A DNA stretch of 37,500 bases from Gallaecimonas mangrovi (GCF_003367375.1 NZ_CP031416.1:275001-312500); one strand, 5' to 3'. Shown: positions 10,224 to 24,286, counted from the stretch's first letter. The notes: a model not told the origin generated them from the sequence alone. Numbers and translations are program-made.

Positions 10224-10592
10224 ATGTCCGTAACTAAAGATCAAATCCTTGAAGCCGTAGCTGCCATGTCCGTAATGGAAGTGGTTGAGCTGGTTGAAGC
10301 TATGGAAGAAAAATTCGGCGTTTCTGCCGCTGCTGCTGTTGCCGTTGCTGGCGACGCTGGCGCTGCTGCTGCCGAAGAGAAAACCGAATTTGACGTAGTC
10401 CTGACTGCCGCTGGCGCCAACAAAGTTGCCTCCATCAAAGCAGTTCGTAGCGCTACCGGTCTGGGCCTGAAAGAAGCCAAAGACCTGGTTGAGTCCGCTC
10501 CGGCTACCATCAAAGAAGGCATCTCCAAAGAAGAAGCCGAAGCGCTTAAGAAAGACCTCGAAGAAGCTGGTGCTTCTGTTGAGATCAAGTAA
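10224..10592 (+). CDS. rplL: 50S ribosomal protein L7/L12
   Basis: Multicopy stalk protein that recruits and stimulates the translational GTPases. At 122 aa it matches E. coli (121). An N-terminal dimerisation domain (residues 1-33) is followed by an alanine-rich flexible hinge (about 34-52) and a globular C-terminal domain with [12 protein letters not shown] and the end GASVEIK. Very strong codon bias fits its high copy number. The long gap to rpoB contains attenuation and processing structures that allow L12 to be made in excess of polymerase. Confidence 0.98.
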   Translation: MSVTKDQILEAVAAMSVMEVVELVEAMEEKFGVSAAAAVAVAGDAGAAAAEEKTEFDVVLTAAGANKVASIKAVRSATGLGLKEAKDLVESAPATIKEGISKEEAEALKKDLEEAGASVEIK

Positions 10593-10626
10593 TCTAGGTC
10601 TAGATTACTGCCCTTTGCGGGGCAAA

Positions 10627-10655
10627 GGCTGGTGGCGTAGCGCCACCGGCCTTTT
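10627..10655 (+). terminator. Attenuator between rplL and rpoB
   Basis: Hairpin GGC-T-GGTGGCG / CGCCACC-G-GCC (11 pairs with one T-G wobble, loop TAG) followed by TTTTCG. The short T run suggests partial termination, as known at this place in E. coli. A weaker alternative hairpin CCTTTGC/GCAAAGG (10612-10628) shares its last two bases. Confidence 0.75.
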
Positions 10656-10664
10656 CGCGCTGTA

Positions 10665-10704
10665 GGAATAGGCAAAATTTCGCGTCGTTTATTTTGCCTA
10701 TTCC
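10665..10704 (+). promoter_or_regulatory. Long perfect stem before rpoB, candidate RNase III processing site
   Basis: GGAATAGGCAAAAT (10665-10678) pairs perfectly with ATTTTGCCTATTCC (10691-10704) around a 12-nt loop. There is no T tract. E. coli has an RNase III cleavage site in the same rplL-rpoB interval; the equivalence is inferred from position and shape. Confidence 0.6.
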
Positions 10705-10803
10705 GGCAAGACGGTCACCCGGATTGCCGCGACATAACGACGTTGCGCTGAGACTGTCCCGTCGGACATTAGTGGGTCACACTTTCGCGAGCTGAGGAAC
10801 CCC

Positions 10804-13800
10804 ATGGTGTACTCTTACACAGAGAAAAAACGCATCCGTAAGGATTTCGGTAAACGTTCACAAGTATTGGACGTCCCTTTCCTTCTTTCCATCCAGTTGG
10901 ACTCTTTTACAAAGTTCATCGAGATGGACCCAGACGGTCAAAACGGCCTGGAAGCCGCTTTCCGTTCTGTATTTCCAATCAAGAGCTATTCCGGCAATGC
11001 CGAGCTCCAATACGTTAGCTATCGCCTTGGCGAGCCCGTGTTTGACGTACAGGAATGCCAAATTCGTGGCGTTACCTATGCGGCACCACTGCGGGTGAAA
11101 CTGCGCTTGGTGCTGTTTGATAAAGAAGCAGCTCCTGGCACGGTAAAAGACATCCGTGAACAAGAAGTCTACATGGGTGAAATTCCCCTGATGACGGACA
11201 ACGGTACCTTTGTTATCAACGGTACTGAGCGGGTTATTGTTTCTCAGCTGCACCGTTCACCCGGTGTATTCTTCGATCACGATCGTGGTAAGACCCACTC
11301 TTCCGGTAAGGTCCTCTACAACGCTCGCATCATTCCTTACCGTGGTTCCTGGCTGGATTTCGAATTCGATCCCAAAGATAATCTCTTTGTGCGTATCGAC
11401 CGTCGCCGTAAGCTGCCAGCTTCCATCATTTTGCGTGCCTTGGATTACAGCACCGAGGAAATTCTTGATCTGTTCTTCGAGAAGGTGACTTTCGAGATCA
11501 AGAAAGACAAGCTGATGATGACTCTGGTTCCAGAGCGTCTGCGTGGTGATACCGCCACCTTTGACATCAAGGATGTTAAAGGTGAGGTGCTGGTCGAAAA
11601 AGGCCGCCGCGTAACTGCGCGTCACGTACGCCAGATGGAAAAAGACGGCATGGATAAATTGGAAGTACCAACCGATTACATTATCGGTAAGGTACTGGCC
11701 AAAGACTATGTCGACGAAACCAGTGGTGAAGTGATTGCTGCCGCTAACCAGGAACTGTCCCTGGATTTGCTGGCGAAGCTGTCTCAAGCTGGCTTCAAGG
11801 CCGTTGAAACTCTGTATTTCAACGACCTGGACCACGGCGCCTACATGTCTGAAACCGTGCGTGTTGACTCTACTAATAGCCGCCTTGAAGCGCTGGTTGA
11901 GATCTACCGCATGATGCGTCCTGGTGAGCCGCCAACCCGCGAAGCTGCCGAGGCACTGTTCAACAACCTGTTCTTCTCTGATGACCGTTACGATCTGTCC
12001 ACTGTTGGCCGGATGAAGTTCAACCGTCGTGTTGGCCGTGACACCATCGAAGGTTCAGGGGTTCTGGACAACCAAGACATTATTGATGTCATGAAAACCC
12101 TTATCGAGATCCGTAACGGTCGCGGTGAAGTGGATGACATCGACCACCTGGGTAACCGTCGTATTCGCTCTGTAGGCGAAATGGCCGAGAACCAGTTCCG
12201 TGTTGGCCTGGTGCGTGTAGAACGCGCCGTTCGTGAGCGTTTGTCTCTGGGCGACATGGATGGCTTGATGCCGCAAGACCTTATTAACGCCAAGCCTATT
12301 AGCGCGGCCGTTAAAGAGTTCTTCGGTTCCAGCCAGCTGTCTCAGTTCATGGACCAAAACAACCCGCTGTCCGAGGTAACTCACAAGCGTCGTATTTCGG
12401 CTCTTGGCCCAGGCGGTTTGACCCGTGAACGTGCCGGCTTTGAGGTTCGAGACGTACACCCGACTCACTACGGTCGTCTGTGTCCTATCGAAACCCCTGA
12501 AGGTCCGAACATCGGTCTGATTAACTCACTGTCCAGCTTCGCGCGCACCAACGAGTATGGTTTCCTCGAAACCCCGTACCGTAAGGTGGTTGATGGCCAG
12601 GTAACCGACGATGTCGAATACCTGTCTGCAATCGAAGAAGGTCAGTATGTGGTGGCCCAGGCTAATGCTGCCGTAGACGAAAATAACCGTCTGCTGGACG
12701 AGCTGGTACCTTGCCGTCATAAAGGTGAATCAACCTACATGAATGCAAGCGACATTCAGCTGATGGACGTAAGTCCGCAGCAGATCGTGTCGGTTGCAGC
12801 GGCGTTGATCCCCTTCCTTGAACACGATGATGCTAACCGCGCCTTGATGGGCTCGAACATGCAACGTCAGGCGGTTCCGACTCTGCGCGCTGATAAGCCG
12901 CTGGTTGGTACCGGTATGGAGCGTACCCTGGCGGTTGACTCCGGCGTTTGTGTGGTTGCTAAGCGTGGCGGCTCCATCGACTATGTCGATGCTTCCCGCA
13001 TCGTGGTTAAGGTTAATGAAGATGAAATGCTGCCAGGCGAAGCCGGCATCGACATCTACAACCTGATTAAGTACACCCGTTCCAACCAAAACACCTGCAT
13101 CAACCAGAAGCCGGTGTGTAACGTGGGCGACCCCATTGTTCGTGGCGACGTGCTGGCTGACGGCCCGTCTACCGACTTGGGTGACCTGGCTCTTGGCCAG
13201 AACATGCGCGTCGCGTTCATGCCTTGGAACGGTTACAACTTCGAGGACTCCATCCTTATTTCCGAGCGCGTGGTGCAAGAAGATCGCTTCACCACCATCC
13301 ACATTCAGGAACTGTCCTGTGTGGCTCGCGATACCAAGTTGGGGCCAGAAGAGATTACTGCTGACATCCCGAACGTGGGTGAGTCTGCGCTGTCCAAGCT
13401 TGACGAATCCGGTATCGTTTATATCGGTGCCGAAGTGAAGCCTGGTGACATCCTGGTTGGTAAGGTAACGCCTAAAGGTGAAACCCAACTGACTCCGGAA
13501 GAAAAGCTGCTGCGCGCCATCTTCGGTGAGAAAGCGTCTGACGTTAAAGACACCTCCTTACGTGTACCGGGTTCTACCTTCGGTACCGTTATCGATGTGC
13601 AGGTGTTTACCCGTGACGGCGTCGAAAAAGACAAACGCGCTCTTGAAATCGAAGAGATGCAACTCAAGCAGGCCAAAAAAGACCTGACCGAAGAGTTCCA
13701 GATCCTTGAAGCCGGTATCTATGACCGTGCCAAGAACCTGCTGCTGTCTTCCGGTTTCGACGAAGCCAAAGTTGCCAAGCTTGAGAAAGCCAAATTGCTG

Positions 13801-14832
13801 GAACAGTCCATTGATGACGAAGCCAAGCAAGTTGAGCTGGAAAAGATTGCTGAGCAGCTGGTTGAGATCAAAGCCGACTTCGATAAGAAGTTCGAAGCTA
13901 AACGCGCCAAGATCATCCAAGGTGATGACCTGGCTCCGGGTGTGCTGAAGATCGTTAAGGTTTACCTGGCCGTTAAACGCCGCGTACAGCCTGGTGACAA
14001 GATGGCCGGTCGTCACGGTAACAAAGGTGTTATTTCCACCATTGTTCCTGTTGAAGACATGCCGTACGACGAAAACGGTAACCCCGTTGATATCGTGCTG
14101 AACCCGCTAGGCGTACCGTCGCGGATGAACATCGGTCAGATCCTCGAGACTCACTTGGGGATGGCTGCTAAAGGTGTTGGTGAGCGCATCAATGAAATGC
14201 TGCAAGAGCAGCGTGAAATTGCTGAACTGCGCGAATTCCTGAAAAAGGTATATGCCCTTGGCAACTACCGTCAGGAAGTGGACATCGACAGCTTCAGCGA
14301 TGACGAAGTCATTCGTTTAGCCAAGCACCTTAAAGGTGGTGTACCAATTGCTACCCCAGTATTTGATGGCTGTGCTGAAAGCACCATTAAAGACATGCTG
14401 GAGCTGGCTGGTTTACCCCGTTCTGGTCAGATCAAACTTCACGACGGTCGTACCGGTAATGAGTTTGAGCGTGCGGTAACCGTGGGTTACATGTACATGC
14501 TGAAACTGAACCACTTGGTTGACGACAAAATGCACGCCCGTTCCACCGGTTCTTACAGCCTGGTTACTCAGCAACCGCTGGGTGGTAAGGCACAGTTCGG
14601 TGGTCAGCGGTTCGGTGAGATGGAAGTCTGGGCTCTGGAAGCCTACGGCGCCGCCTACACCCTGCAGGAAATGCTCACCGTCAAGTCGGACGATGTGAAC
14701 GGCCGTACCAAGATGTACAAAAACATCGTGGATGGCGACTACTCCATGGAGCCGGGCATGCCCGAGTCCTTCAACGTATTGCTGAAGGAAATCCGCTCTT
14801 TGGGTATTAACATCGAGCTGGACGAAGAGTAA
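10804..14832 (+). CDS. rpoB: DNA-directed RNA polymerase subunit beta
   Basis: Forms one side of the polymerase cleft with part of the active site and the rifampicin pocket. At 1342 aa it equals E. coli, and starts [16 protein letters not shown]. The rifampicin region at about residues 508-534 has the sensitive-type sequence ([30 protein letters not shown]); Asp517 matches E. coli Asp516. Further conserved blocks are [42 protein letters not shown] and the C-terminal [26 protein letters not shown] precedes the ATG. It is read from the rplJ promoter through the attenuator; I see no strong private promoter. It is followed by rpoC after 80 bp. Confidence 0.99.
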   Translation: MVYSYTEKKRIRKDFGKRSQVLDVPFLLSIQLDSFTKFIEMDPDGQNGLEAAFRSVFPIKSYSGNAELQYVSYRLGEPVFDVQECQIRGVTYAAPLRVKLRLVLFDKEAAPGTVKDIREQEVYMGEIPLMTDNGTFVINGTERVIVSQLHRSPGVFFDHDRGKTHSSGKVLYNARIIPYRGSWLDFEFDPKDNLFVRIDRRRKLPASIILRALDYSTEEILDLFFEKVTFEIKKDKLMMTLVPERLRGDTATFDIKDVKGEVLVEKGRRVTARHVRQMEKDGMDKLEVPTDYIIGKVLAKDYVDETSGEVIAAANQELSLDLLAKLSQAGFKAVETLYFNDLDHGAYMSETVRVDSTNSRLEALVEIYRMMRPGEPPTREAAEALFNNLFFSDDRYDLSTVGRMKFNRRVGRDTIEGSGVLDNQDIIDVMKTLIEIRNGRGEVDDIDHLGNRRIRSVGEMAENQFRVGLVRVERAVRERLSLGDMDGLMPQDLINAKPISAAVKEFFGSSQLSQFMDQNNPLSEVTHKRRISALGPGGLTRERAGFEVRDVHPTHYGRLCPIETPEGPNIGLINSLSSFARTNEYGFLETPYRKVVDGQVTDDVEYLSAIEEGQYVVAQANAAVDENNRLLDELVPCRHKGESTYMNASDIQLMDVSPQQIVSVAAALIPFLEHDDANRALMGSNMQRQAVPTLRADKPLVGTGMERTLAVDSGVCVVAKRGGSIDYVDASRIVVKVNEDEMLPGEAGIDIYNLIKYTRSNQNTCINQKPVCNVGDPIVRGDVLADGPSTDLGDLALGQNMRVAFMPWNGYNFEDSILISERVVQEDRFTTIHIQELSCVARDTKLGPEEITADIPNVGESALSKLDESGIVYIGAEVKPGDILVGKVTPKGETQLTPEEKLLRAIFGEKASDVKDTSLRVPGSTFGTVIDVQVFTRDGVEKDKRALEIEEMQLKQAKKDLTEEFQILEAGIYDRAKNLLLSSGFDEAKVAKLEKAKLLEQSIDDEAKQVELEKIAEQLVEIKADFDKKFEAKRAKIIQGDDLAPGVLKIVKVYLAVKRRVQPGDKMAGRHGNKGVISTIVPVEDMPYDENGNPVDIVLNPLGVPSRMNIGQILETHLGMAAKGVGERINEMLQEQREIAELREFLKKVYALGNYRQEVDIDSFSDDEVIRLAKHLKGGVPIATPVFDGCAESTIKDMLELAGLPRSGQIKLHDGRTGNEFERAVTVGYMYMLKLNHLVDDKMHARSTGSYSLVTQQPLGGKAQFGGQRFGEMEVWALEAYGAAYTLQEMLTVKSDDVNGRTKMYKNIVDGDYSMEPGMPESFNVLLKEIRSLGINIELDEE

Positions 14833-14861
14833 GCCGCAAGGCCGAAGTGAATCGAGATTTG

Positions 14862-14883
14862 GGGGCGGCGTTCGCGTCGCCCC
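14862..14883 (+). promoter_or_regulatory. Intercistronic GC hairpin between rpoB and rpoC
   Basis: GGGGCGGCG, loop TTCG, CGTCGCCCC: nine pairs including one G-T wobble. No T tract follows and the rpoC ribosome binding site is 18 bp on, so this looks like an mRNA-stabilising or spacing hairpin rather than a terminator. Confidence 0.55.
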
Positions 14884-14912
14884 GCAGGGTTTAACTCCGA
14901 TAGGAGAAAAGC

Positions 14913-17900
14913 GTGAAAGACTTACTCAAGTTTTTGAAACAGCAGAACAAGACTGAAGAATTTGATGCTATTCGCATCGGTCTTGCGTCTCCTGACATGA
15001 TTCGCTCTTGGTCTTACGGCGAAGTCAAAAAGCCTGAGACCATTAACTACCGTACCTTCAAGCCGGAGCGTGACGGTCTTTTCTGTGCGCGTATCTTCGG
15101 GCCAGTTAAAGACTATGAATGTCTGTGCGGTAAGTACAAACGCCTGAAACACCGTGGCGTTATCTGTGAAAAATGTGGTGTTGAAGTCACTCTGACCAAA
15201 GTGCGCCGTGAGCGCATGGGTCACATCGAGCTGGCTAGCCCCGTTGCTCACATCTGGTTCCTTAAGTCCCTGCCGTCCCGTATCGGTCTGCTGCTGGACA
15301 TGACCCTGCGTGATATCGAGCGTGTGCTTTATTTCGAAAGCTACGTTGTTATTGAGCCGGGCATGACCAACCTCGAACGTAGCTCCATGCTGACTGAAGA
15401 TCAGTATCTGGATGCACTCGAGCAGTGGGGCGACGAGTTTGACGCCCGCATGGGTGCCGAAGCGGTGCAGGAGCTTCTGAAGCGTATCGAACTCGAAAAA
15501 GAAATCGAGCAGATGCGTGAAGAGCTGCCTTCTATTAACTCCGAGACCCGTCGCAAGAAAGTGACCAAGCGTCTGAAGTTGATGGAAGCCTTCTTTAAAT
15601 CCGGCAACAAGCCGGAATGGATGATCATGGCTGTACTGCCTGTGTTGCCGCCGGACCTGCGTCCGTTGGTACCGCTGGACGGTGGCCGTTTCGCAACTTC
15701 AGATCTGAACGATCTGTATCGCCGCGTGATCAACCGTAACAACCGTCTCAAACGTCTGCTGGATCTGGCTGCGCCGGATATTATCGTGCGTAACGAAAAG
15801 CGGATGCTACAAGAAGCGGTTGATGCCCTGCTGGATAACGGCCGTCGTGGTCGTGCTATCACCGGTTCTAACCGCCGTCCGCTGAAATCCCTTGCCGATA
15901 TGATCAAGGGTAAGCAAGGTCGGTTCCGTCAGAACTTGCTGGGTAAACGTGTCGACTACTCTGGTCGTTCCGTTATCACCGTAGGTCCGACTCTGCGTCT
16001 GCATCAGTGCGGCTTGCCGAAGAAAATGGCCCTTGAGCTGTTCAAGCCTTTCATCTACGGCAAACTTGAAGGTCGTGGCCTGGCTACTACCATCAAAGCG
16101 GCCAAGAAAATGGTTGAGCGTGAAGTGGCCGAGGTGTGGGACGTTCTGGATGAAGTGATCCGCGAACATCCCGTTATGCTGAACCGTGCACCCACTCTGC
16201 ACCGTTTGGGTATTCAGGCATTCGAACCGGTACTGATTGAAGGTAAGGCCATTCAGCTGCACCCGCTGGTCTGTGCTGCCTATAACGCTGACTTCGATGG
16301 TGACCAAATGGCGGTACACGTACCGCTGACTCTGGAAGCCCAGCTCGAAGCCCGCGCGCTGATGATGTCGACCAACAACATCCTGTCTCCTGCCAACGGT
16401 GAACCTATCATCGTGCCTTCTCAGGACGTTGTATTGGGCCTGTACTACATGAGCCGTGAGCGCATCAATGCCAAAGGTGAAGGCATGGTGCTGCGTGGTC
16501 CTAAGGAAGCCGAGAAACTCTATCGCGCTGGCCTGGCTGACCTGCATGCTCGCGTTAAAGTGCGCATCAGCCACTGGGTTGAAGATGGCAACGGCGGTTA
16601 CAACGAAGATATTCGTTTGACCGACACCACCATCGGCCGTGCCATTCTGAGCTTGATCCAGCCAAAAGGTATGCCTTTTGAGCTGTTCAACCAGAACATG
16701 GGTAAAAAGCAAATTTCTCGCTTGCTGAACGCCTGTTACCGTCGTCTGGGTCTGAAAGATACCGTTATCTTTGCTGACCAGCTGATGTACACCGGTTTCC
16801 ACTACGCCACCTTGGCGGGTGCTTCCGTGGGTATCGACGACATGGTTATCCCAGACGCTAAAGCGGCCATCATCAGCGAAGCTGAGGCCGAAGTAGCCGA
16901 GATCCAAGAGCAGTTTGCTTCTGGTCTGGTAACCGCTGGCGAGCGTTACAACAAAGTAATCGATATCTGGTCAACCGCGAACGAGCGCGTTTCCAAAGCC
17001 ATGATGAGCAACCTCTCTACTGAAGAAGTAGAGAACCGCGAAGGCAAAATGGAAACCCAAGCGTCCTTCAACTCCATCTACATGATGGCGGACTCTGGTG
17101 CTCGGGGTAGTGCGGCGCAGATCCGTCAGTTGGCGGGTATGCGTGGTCTGATGGCCAAGCCTGATGGCTCCATCATCGAAACGCCGATCACCGCGAACTT
17201 CCGTGAAGGTCTGAACGTACTGCAGTACTTCATCTCCACGCACGGTGCGCGTAAAGGTCTGGCCGATACCGCACTGAAAACCGCAAACTCCGGTTACCTG
17301 ACTCGTCGTCTGGTTGACGTGGCGCAAGATTTGGTTATTACCGAATCTGACTGTGGCACCCATGAAGGTCTGTGGATGAGTCCGCTGATCGAAGGTGGTG
17401 ACGTTGTTGAACCGCTGCGTGAGCGCGTGCTGGGTCGTGTGGTCTGTGAAGACGTGATGATGCCAGGTACTGATGAAGTACTGATGCCGCGTAACACCCT
17501 GTTGGACGAAGCCAAGGTTGATATCTTGGAAGCCAACTCTGTTGACCAGGTAAAAGTACGCTCTGTTATCACCTGTGATACCGACTTTGGTGTTTGTGCC
17601 CACTGTTACGGCCGTGACTTGGCCCGTGGCCACATCATTAACAGTGGTGAAGCCATCGGTGTTATCGCTGCGCAGTCTATCGGTGAACCCGGTACTCAGC
17701 TGACCATGCGTACCTTCCACATCGGTGGTGCGGCATCGCGGGCAACTGCTGAAAACTCAGTACAGATCAAAAACAACGGTTCCCTGAAGCTGTACAACGC
17801 CAAGTACGTTGAGAACAGCGACGGCAAACTGGTTGTGACCTCGCGTTCTACCGAGTTGACTGTAACTGACGAAAACGGCCGTGAGCGTGAGCGTTACAAA

Positions 17901-19124
17901 CTGCCTTACGGTGCGGTGTTGTCTAAGAAAGACAACGAAGCGGTATCGGGTGGCGACATTGTCGCTAACTGGGACCCGCATACGCACCCAATCATCACCG
18001 AGGTAAAAGGTCACATTAAGTTTGTGGACATGCTCGAAGGCGTGACCATGAGCCGTCAAACCGACGAATTGACTGGCCTGTCCAGCATTGTGGTGCTGGA
18101 ACCATCTCAACGCCCCAGCGCGGGTAAAGAGATGCGCCCGATGGTGAAACTGGTAGACGATAAAGGCAAAGACGTAAACATTGCTGGTACCGACATCCCG
18201 GCCCAGTACTTCTTGCCTGGTAACGCTATCGTTAACTTGGATGACGGTTCCGAAGTAAACGTGGGTGACGCCCTGGCGCGTATCCCGCAAGAAACGTCTA
18301 AGACTCGCGACATCACCGGTGGTTTGCCACGGGTTGCCGACTTGTTCGAAGCACGTCGTCCGAAAGAGCCAGCCATTTTGGCGGAAATCACCGGTACTAT
18401 TTCCTTCGGTAAAGAAACCAAAGGTAAACGTCGCTTGGTGATCACCCCGGCAGAAGGTAACGCTTACGAAGAGATGATTCCGAAGTGGCGTCAGCTGAAC
18501 GTGTTCGAAGGTGAACAAGTTCACCGCGGTGAAGTTATCGCCGACGGTCCGGAAGCCCCTCAGGATATCCTGCGTCTGCGTGGTATCGAAGCCGTTGCTC
18601 GTTACATCGTTAACGAAGTGCAAGACGTTTACCGTCTGCAAGGCGTTAAGATCAACGATAAGCACATCGAAACCATCGTTCGCCAGATGCTGCGTAAGTG
18701 CACCATCGTTAGCGCCGGCGATTCCGACTTCTTGGAAGGTGAAACTCAAGAAGTGGCACGGGTTAAAATTGCTAACCGCGAATTGGAAGATGCTGGCAAA
18801 CAGCCTGCTTCTTTCGAACGCCAGCTGCTGGGTATCACCAAGGCCTCCTTGGCAACCGAGTCGTTCATCTCTGCGGCCTCCTTCCAGGAGACTACCCGCG
18901 TACTGACCGAAGCGGCCGTGTCCGGTAAGGCTGATGACCTGCGTGGCTTGAAAGAAAACGTTATTGTTGGCCGTCTGATCCCGGCCGGTACCGGTTACTC
19001 CTATCACCAGGACCGTAACCGTATGCGGGCTAAACCTGCAGCTGCCGAGCCGCAAATGACTGCCGATGACGCCGAAAAAGCGCTGACCGATCTGCTTAAC
19101 GCCGATCTGGGTGGCGACGAATAA
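14913..19124 (+). CDS. rpoC: DNA-directed RNA polymerase subunit beta'
   Basis: Largest polymerase subunit, carrying the catalytic magnesium site. At 1403 aa it is near E. coli (1407). The GTG start at 14913 with TAGGAG at 14901-14906 gives MKDLLKFLK, as in E. coli. The N-terminal zinc ribbon has Cys70, Cys72, Cys85 and Cys88, and the catalytic NADFDGD is at residues 458-464, the same numbering as E. coli. The second zinc site includes [17 protein letters not shown], and the bridge helix and trigger loop regions (ESGARGS-like [30 protein letters not shown]) are intact. It ends the rplJL-rpoBC transcript and is followed by a strong terminator. Confidence 0.99.
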   Translation: MKDLLKFLKQQNKTEEFDAIRIGLASPDMIRSWSYGEVKKPETINYRTFKPERDGLFCARIFGPVKDYECLCGKYKRLKHRGVICEKCGVEVTLTKVRRERMGHIELASPVAHIWFLKSLPSRIGLLLDMTLRDIERVLYFESYVVIEPGMTNLERSSMLTEDQYLDALEQWGDEFDARMGAEAVQELLKRIELEKEIEQMREELPSINSETRRKKVTKRLKLMEAFFKSGNKPEWMIMAVLPVLPPDLRPLVPLDGGRFATSDLNDLYRRVINRNNRLKRLLDLAAPDIIVRNEKRMLQEAVDALLDNGRRGRAITGSNRRPLKSLADMIKGKQGRFRQNLLGKRVDYSGRSVITVGPTLRLHQCGLPKKMALELFKPFIYGKLEGRGLATTIKAAKKMVEREVAEVWDVLDEVIREHPVMLNRAPTLHRLGIQAFEPVLIEGKAIQLHPLVCAAYNADFDGDQMAVHVPLTLEAQLEARALMMSTNNILSPANGEPIIVPSQDVVLGLYYMSRERINAKGEGMVLRGPKEAEKLYRAGLADLHARVKVRISHWVEDGNGGYNEDIRLTDTTIGRAILSLIQPKGMPFELFNQNMGKKQISRLLNACYRRLGLKDTVIFADQLMYTGFHYATLAGASVGIDDMVIPDAKAAIISEAEAEVAEIQEQFASGLVTAGERYNKVIDIWSTANERVSKAMMSNLSTEEVENREGKMETQASFNSIYMMADSGARGSAAQIRQLAGMRGLMAKPDGSIIETPITANFREGLNVLQYFISTHGARKGLADTALKTANSGYLTRRLVDVAQDLVITESDCGTHEGLWMSPLIEGGDVVEPLRERVLGRVVCEDVMMPGTDEVLMPRNTLLDEAKVDILEANSVDQVKVRSVITCDTDFGVCAHCYGRDLARGHIINSGEAIGVIAAQSIGEPGTQLTMRTFHIGGAASRATAENSVQIKNNGSLKLYNAKYVENSDGKLVVTSRSTELTVTDENGRERERYKLPYGAVLSKKDNEAVSGGDIVANWDPHTHPIITEVKGHIKFVDMLEGVTMSRQTDELTGLSSIVVLEPSQRPSAGKEMRPMVKLVDDKGKDVNIAGTDIPAQYFLPGNAIVNLDDGSEVNVGDALARIPQETSKTRDITGGLPRVADLFEARRPKEPAILAEITGTISFGKETKGKRRLVITPAEGNAYEEMIPKWRQLNVFEGEQVHRGEVIADGPEAPQDILRLRGIEAVARYIVNEVQDVYRLQGVKINDKHIETIVRQMLRKCTIVSAGDSDFLEGETQEVARVKIANRELEDAGKQPASFERQLLGITKASLATESFISAASFQETTRVLTEAAVSGKADDLRGLKENVIVGRLIPAGTGYSYHQDRNRMRAKPAAAEPQMTADDAEKALTDLLNADLGGDE

Positions 19125-19146
19125 AAAGCGGTTAACGCAACATAAA

Positions 19147-19178
19147 AAAGGCCGTCCATCTACTGGACGGCCTTTGTT
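19147..19178 (+). terminator. Rho-independent terminator after rpoC
   Basis: Perfect 12-bp stem AAAGGCCGTCCA / TGGACGGCCTTT with loop TCTAC, 22 bp after the rpoC stop codon and abutting the rpsL promoter. Confidence 0.92.
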
Positions 19179-19181
19179 GTC

Positions 19182-19654
<473 letters not shown>

Positions 19655-19657
19655 TGG

Positions 19658-19729
19658 TTCTCCGTTAAGTAAGGCCAAGCTAAGCATTCATTAATTAGGT
19701 TTTGGGTATCCCCTGAAGCATACGGAGAA
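19658..19729 (+). promoter_or_regulatory. rpsL-rpsG intercistronic structure, candidate S7 regulatory site
   Basis: TTCTCCGT (19658-19665), just after the rpsL stop, is exactly complementary to ACGGAGAA (19722-19729), which contains the rpsG Shine-Dalgarno sequence. Pairing would hide the rpsG start until ribosomes finish rpsL. S7 is known to bind this interval in E. coli and repress its own synthesis. Confidence 0.6.
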
Positions 19730-19736
19730 TTGAGTC

Positions 19737-20207
19737 ATGCCAAGACGTCGCGTGATCGGTCAACGCAAGATCCTGCCAGATCCGAAATTCGGATCCGAGA
19801 TCATTGCCAAATTTGTAAACGTTGTGATGGTTGACGGTAAGAAGTCCATCGCCGAGAAAATCGTTTATGGTGCTCTGGACATCATGAACGACAAATCCGG
19901 TAAAGAGCACATGGAACTGTTCGAAGCCGCACTGGACAACGTTCGCCCCGCGGTAGAGGTTAAATCTCGCCGTGTTGGTGGTTCTACTTACCAGGTTCCT
20001 GTTGAAGTACGCCCTGTGCGTCGTAACACCCTGGCTATGCGCTGGCTGGTAGATGCTGCTCGTAAGCGCGGTGAAAAATCTATGGCTGCCCGTCTGGCTG
20101 GTGAACTGCTGGACGCTGCCGAAAACAAAGGTTCTGCTGTGAAGAAGCGCGAAGACGTGCATCGCATGGCAGAGGCGAACAAAGCATTCGCTCACTACCG
20201 CTGGTAA
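19737..20207 (+). CDS. rpsG: 30S ribosomal protein S7
   Basis: Primary 16S rRNA-binding protein that starts assembly of the 30S head and lines the E site. At 156 aa it is the common length (the longer E. coli K-12 form has a C-terminal extension). It starts [16 protein letters not shown] and ends [17 protein letters not shown] at 19724-19729 is the ribosome binding site and is part of the intercistronic stem. Followed by fusA after 75 bp. Confidence 0.98.
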   Translation: MPRRRVIGQRKILPDPKFGSEIIAKFVNVVMVDGKKSIAEKIVYGALDIMNDKSGKEHMELFEAALDNVRPAVEVKSRRVGGSTYQVPVEVRPVRRNTLAMRWLVDAARKRGEKSMAARLAGELLDAAENKGSAVKKREDVHRMAEANKAFAHYRW

Positions 20208-20282
20208 TGCTGTTGTGGTCCCTGTTTGGGGCCACATATTTAACAGCATCACCATAGGTTTCTTAATTAGAGGAAAGCTATC

Positions 20283-22385
20283 GTGGCTCGCAAGACACCT
20301 ATCGAGCGCTACCGTAATATCGGTATCAGTGCTCACATTGATGCAGGTAAAACGACCACCACCGAGCGGATCCTGTTCTACACCGGTATTTCTCACAAAA
20401 TCGGTGAAGTACATGATGGCGCCGCCACCATGGACTGGATGGAGCAGGAGCAGGAGCGTGGTATCACTATCACCTCTGCTGCGACTACTGCATTCTGGAG
20501 TGGTATGGCTCAGCAATTCCCTGAGCACCGCGTCAACATCATCGATACTCCCGGACACGTTGACTTTACCATTGAGGTAGAGCGTTCCATGCGTGTTCTG
20601 GATGGTGCCGTAATGGTTTACTGCGCTGTGGGCGGTGTTCAGCCCCAGTCTGAAACCGTATGGCGTCAGGCGAACAAGTACCACGTACCCCGTATCGCCT
20701 TTGTAAACAAAATGGACCGTACCGGTGCTAACTTCCTGCGCGTTATTGAGCAAATCAAGAGCCGCTTGAAAGCTACCGCGGTACCGATCCAGCTGCCTAT
20801 CGGTGCTGAAGATAACTTCAAAGGTGTTGTTGACCTTATCAAAATGAAGGCCATCAACTGGAACGAAGACGACTTCGGTGCCACCTTCACCTACGAAGAT
20901 ATTCCTGCAGACATGCAGGACTTGGCTGAAGAATGGCGCATGAACATGATCGAAGCCGCCGCCGAAGCCAACGAAGAGCTGATGGAAAAATACCTGGGCG
21001 GTGAAGAGCTGAACGAGGAAGAAATCAAAGCCGGTCTGCGCGAGCGCGTACTGAGCACCGATATCATCCTGTGTACTTGTGGCTCTGCGTTCAAGAACAA
21101 AGGTGTTCAGGCCATGCTCGACGCTGTTGTTGAGTTCCTGCCTGGCCCGACCGACGTTCCGCCTATTAAAGGTGAACTGCCTAACGGTGAAGCCGCTGTA
21201 CGTAAGTCCAGCGACGAAGAGCCCTTCGCGGCTCTGGCGTTTAAGATTGCTACCGACCCGTTCGTTGGCTCTCTGACCTTCTTCCGCGTTTACTCCGGTG
21301 TAGTTAACTCCGGTGACGCAGTATTGAACGCCACCAAAGACAAAAAAGAGCGTATCGGCCGTATCGTGCAGATGCACTCTAACAAGCGCGAAGAAATCAA
21401 AGAAGTTCGTGCGGGCGACATCGCTGCTGGTATCGGTCTGAAAGATGTGACCACAGGTGAAACCCTGTGTGCTCTCGACAGCCCGATCATTCTGGAGCGT
21501 ATGGAGTTCCCTGAGCCGGTTATCTCCGTTGCTGTTGAGCCTAAAACTAAGTCTGACCAAGAGAAGATGGGCCTGGCCCTGGGCCGTCTGGCTCAAGAAG
21601 ATCCTTCCTTCCGTGTTTGGACAGACGAAGAATCAGGCCAAACCATCATCGCCGGTATGGGTGAGCTGCACCTTGAGATCCTCGTTGACCGTATGCGTCG
21701 TGAGTTCAAGGTTGAAGCCAACGTAGGTAAACCGCAGGTTTCCTACCGTGAAACCATCCGTAACAGCGTTGAGTCTGAAGGTAAGTTCGTACGTCAGTCT
21801 GGTGGTCGCGGTCAGTTCGGTCACGTATGGCTTCGTATCGAGCCTGTCGAAGAAGGCAAGGGCTACGAGTTCGTCAACGAAATCGTTGGTGGTGTGGTTC
21901 CGAAGGAATACATCCCAGCCGTTGACAAAGGTATTCAGGAACAGATGAAGAACGGTGTTCTGGCCGGCTTCCCTATCGAAGACCTGAAAGTAACCTTGTA
22001 CGATGGTTCTTACCATGACGTGGACTCCAACGAGATGGCGTTTAAAATCGCTGCCTCTATGGGCTTCAAGTCCGGCTTTATGAAAGCCAGCCCTGTGCTG
22101 CTCGAACCCATCATGAAGGTGGAAATCGAAACGCCAGAGGAAAACATGGGTGATGTTATTGGCGACGTTAACCGTCGTCGTGGCATGGTTGAAGGCATGG
22201 AAGATGGCCCCTCCGGCAAAATCGTTAATGCCCAGGTTCCGCTGTCCGAAATGTTCGGCTACGCTACCGACCTGCGTTCTGCCACTCAAGGTCGTGCTTC
22301 TTACTCCATGGAGTTCTTGAAGTACCAAGAGTGCCCGAACAACATCGCCAAAGAAGTTATCGAAGCTCGCAAATCCGGCGAGTAA
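20283..22385 (+). CDS. fusA: Elongation factor G
   Basis: GTPase that drives translocation of tRNA and mRNA and, with RRF, ribosome recycling. At 700 aa it is close to E. coli (704). The GTG start ([14 protein letters not shown]) is preceded by AGAGGAAA. The G domain has AHIDAGKT at residues 17-24, the switch region [19 protein letters not shown] and NKMD; domain IV carries the [10 protein letters not shown] segment and domain V follows. It is the canonical EF-G within the str operon. An imperfect hairpin lies between it and tufA. Confidence 0.98.
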   Translation: MARKTPIERYRNIGISAHIDAGKTTTTERILFYTGISHKIGEVHDGAATMDWMEQEQERGITITSAATTAFWSGMAQQFPEHRVNIIDTPGHVDFTIEVERSMRVLDGAVMVYCAVGGVQPQSETVWRQANKYHVPRIAFVNKMDRTGANFLRVIEQIKSRLKATAVPIQLPIGAEDNFKGVVDLIKMKAINWNEDDFGATFTYEDIPADMQDLAEEWRMNMIEAAAEANEELMEKYLGGEELNEEEIKAGLRERVLSTDIILCTCGSAFKNKGVQAMLDAVVEFLPGPTDVPPIKGELPNGEAAVRKSSDEEPFAALAFKIATDPFVGSLTFFRVYSGVVNSGDAVLNATKDKKERIGRIVQMHSNKREEIKEVRAGDIAAGIGLKDVTTGETLCALDSPIILERMEFPEPVISVAVEPKTKSDQEKMGLALGRLAQEDPSFRVWTDEESGQTIIAGMGELHLEILVDRMRREFKVEANVGKPQVSYRETIRNSVESEGKFVRQSGGRGQFGHVWLRIEPVEEGKGYEFVNEIVGGVVPKEYIPAVDKGIQEQMKNGVLAGFPIEDLKVTLYDGSYHDVDSNEMAFKIAASMGFKSGFMKASPVLLEPIMKVEIETPEENMGDVIGDVNRRRGMVEGMEDGPSGKIVNAQVPLSEMFGYATDLRSATQGRASYSMEFLKYQECPNNIAKEVIEARKSGE

Positions 22386-22395
22386 CACATAGCGA

Positions 22396-22430
22396 AAAAG
22401 GGTCAGCTGAATTGGAGCTGGCCCCCTTTT
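22396..22430 (+). terminator. Imperfect terminator-like hairpin between fusA and tufA
   Basis: AAAAGGGTCAGCT / AGCTGGCCCCCTTTT with one wobble and a two-base bulge, loop of seven, four Ts. It is weaker than the other terminators here and probably attenuates rather than ends transcription, as no separate tufA promoter is visible in the 63-bp gap. Confidence 0.5.
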
Positions 22431-22436
22431 ACATGA

Positions 22437-23633
<1,197 letters not shown>

Positions 23634-23648
23634 GCGTTAGGATTGCCT

Positions 23649-23681
23649 AAAGAAAGGGTGCTTCGGCACCCTTTCTTTTTG
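23649..23681 (+). terminator. Rho-independent terminator of the str operon
   Basis: Perfect 13-bp stem AAAGAAAGGGTGC / GCACCCTTTCTTT closed by a TTCG tetraloop and followed by Ts, 15 bp after the tufA stop codon. Confidence 0.93.
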
Positions 23682-23719
23682 CCTGTTATTTAGCGCTGTT
23701 GGATTTTTGTTCGCCGGGG

Positions 23720-23747
23720 TTGTTTTTATTCTACCGTTACGTATAAT
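23720..23747 (+). promoter_or_regulatory. Promoter of the S10 operon
   Basis: TTGTTT (23720-23725), 16-bp spacer, consensus TATAAT (23742-23747), discriminator TGCGCAGCC. The start site near 23754 gives a leader of about 180 nt, close to the length known for E. coli. Confidence 0.78.
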
Positions 23748-23753
23748 TGCGCA

Positions 23754-24244
<491 letters not shown>

Positions 24245-24286
24245 TCCTCTGCGTGGCAACACTCTGAACAGTCTTAGAGGTTAATA

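Noticed and set aside
10743..10771. Possible rpoB promoter with TTGCGC as -35
   Set aside because: At 17 bp the -10 would be GACATT, a poor match. Read-through from the rplJ promoter explains rpoB expression.
19695..21596. 633-codon open frame on the minus strand over rpsG-fusA
   Set aside because: Same cause: a shadow of strongly biased genes, crossing two genes and their gap with low-complexity, unrecognisable sequence.
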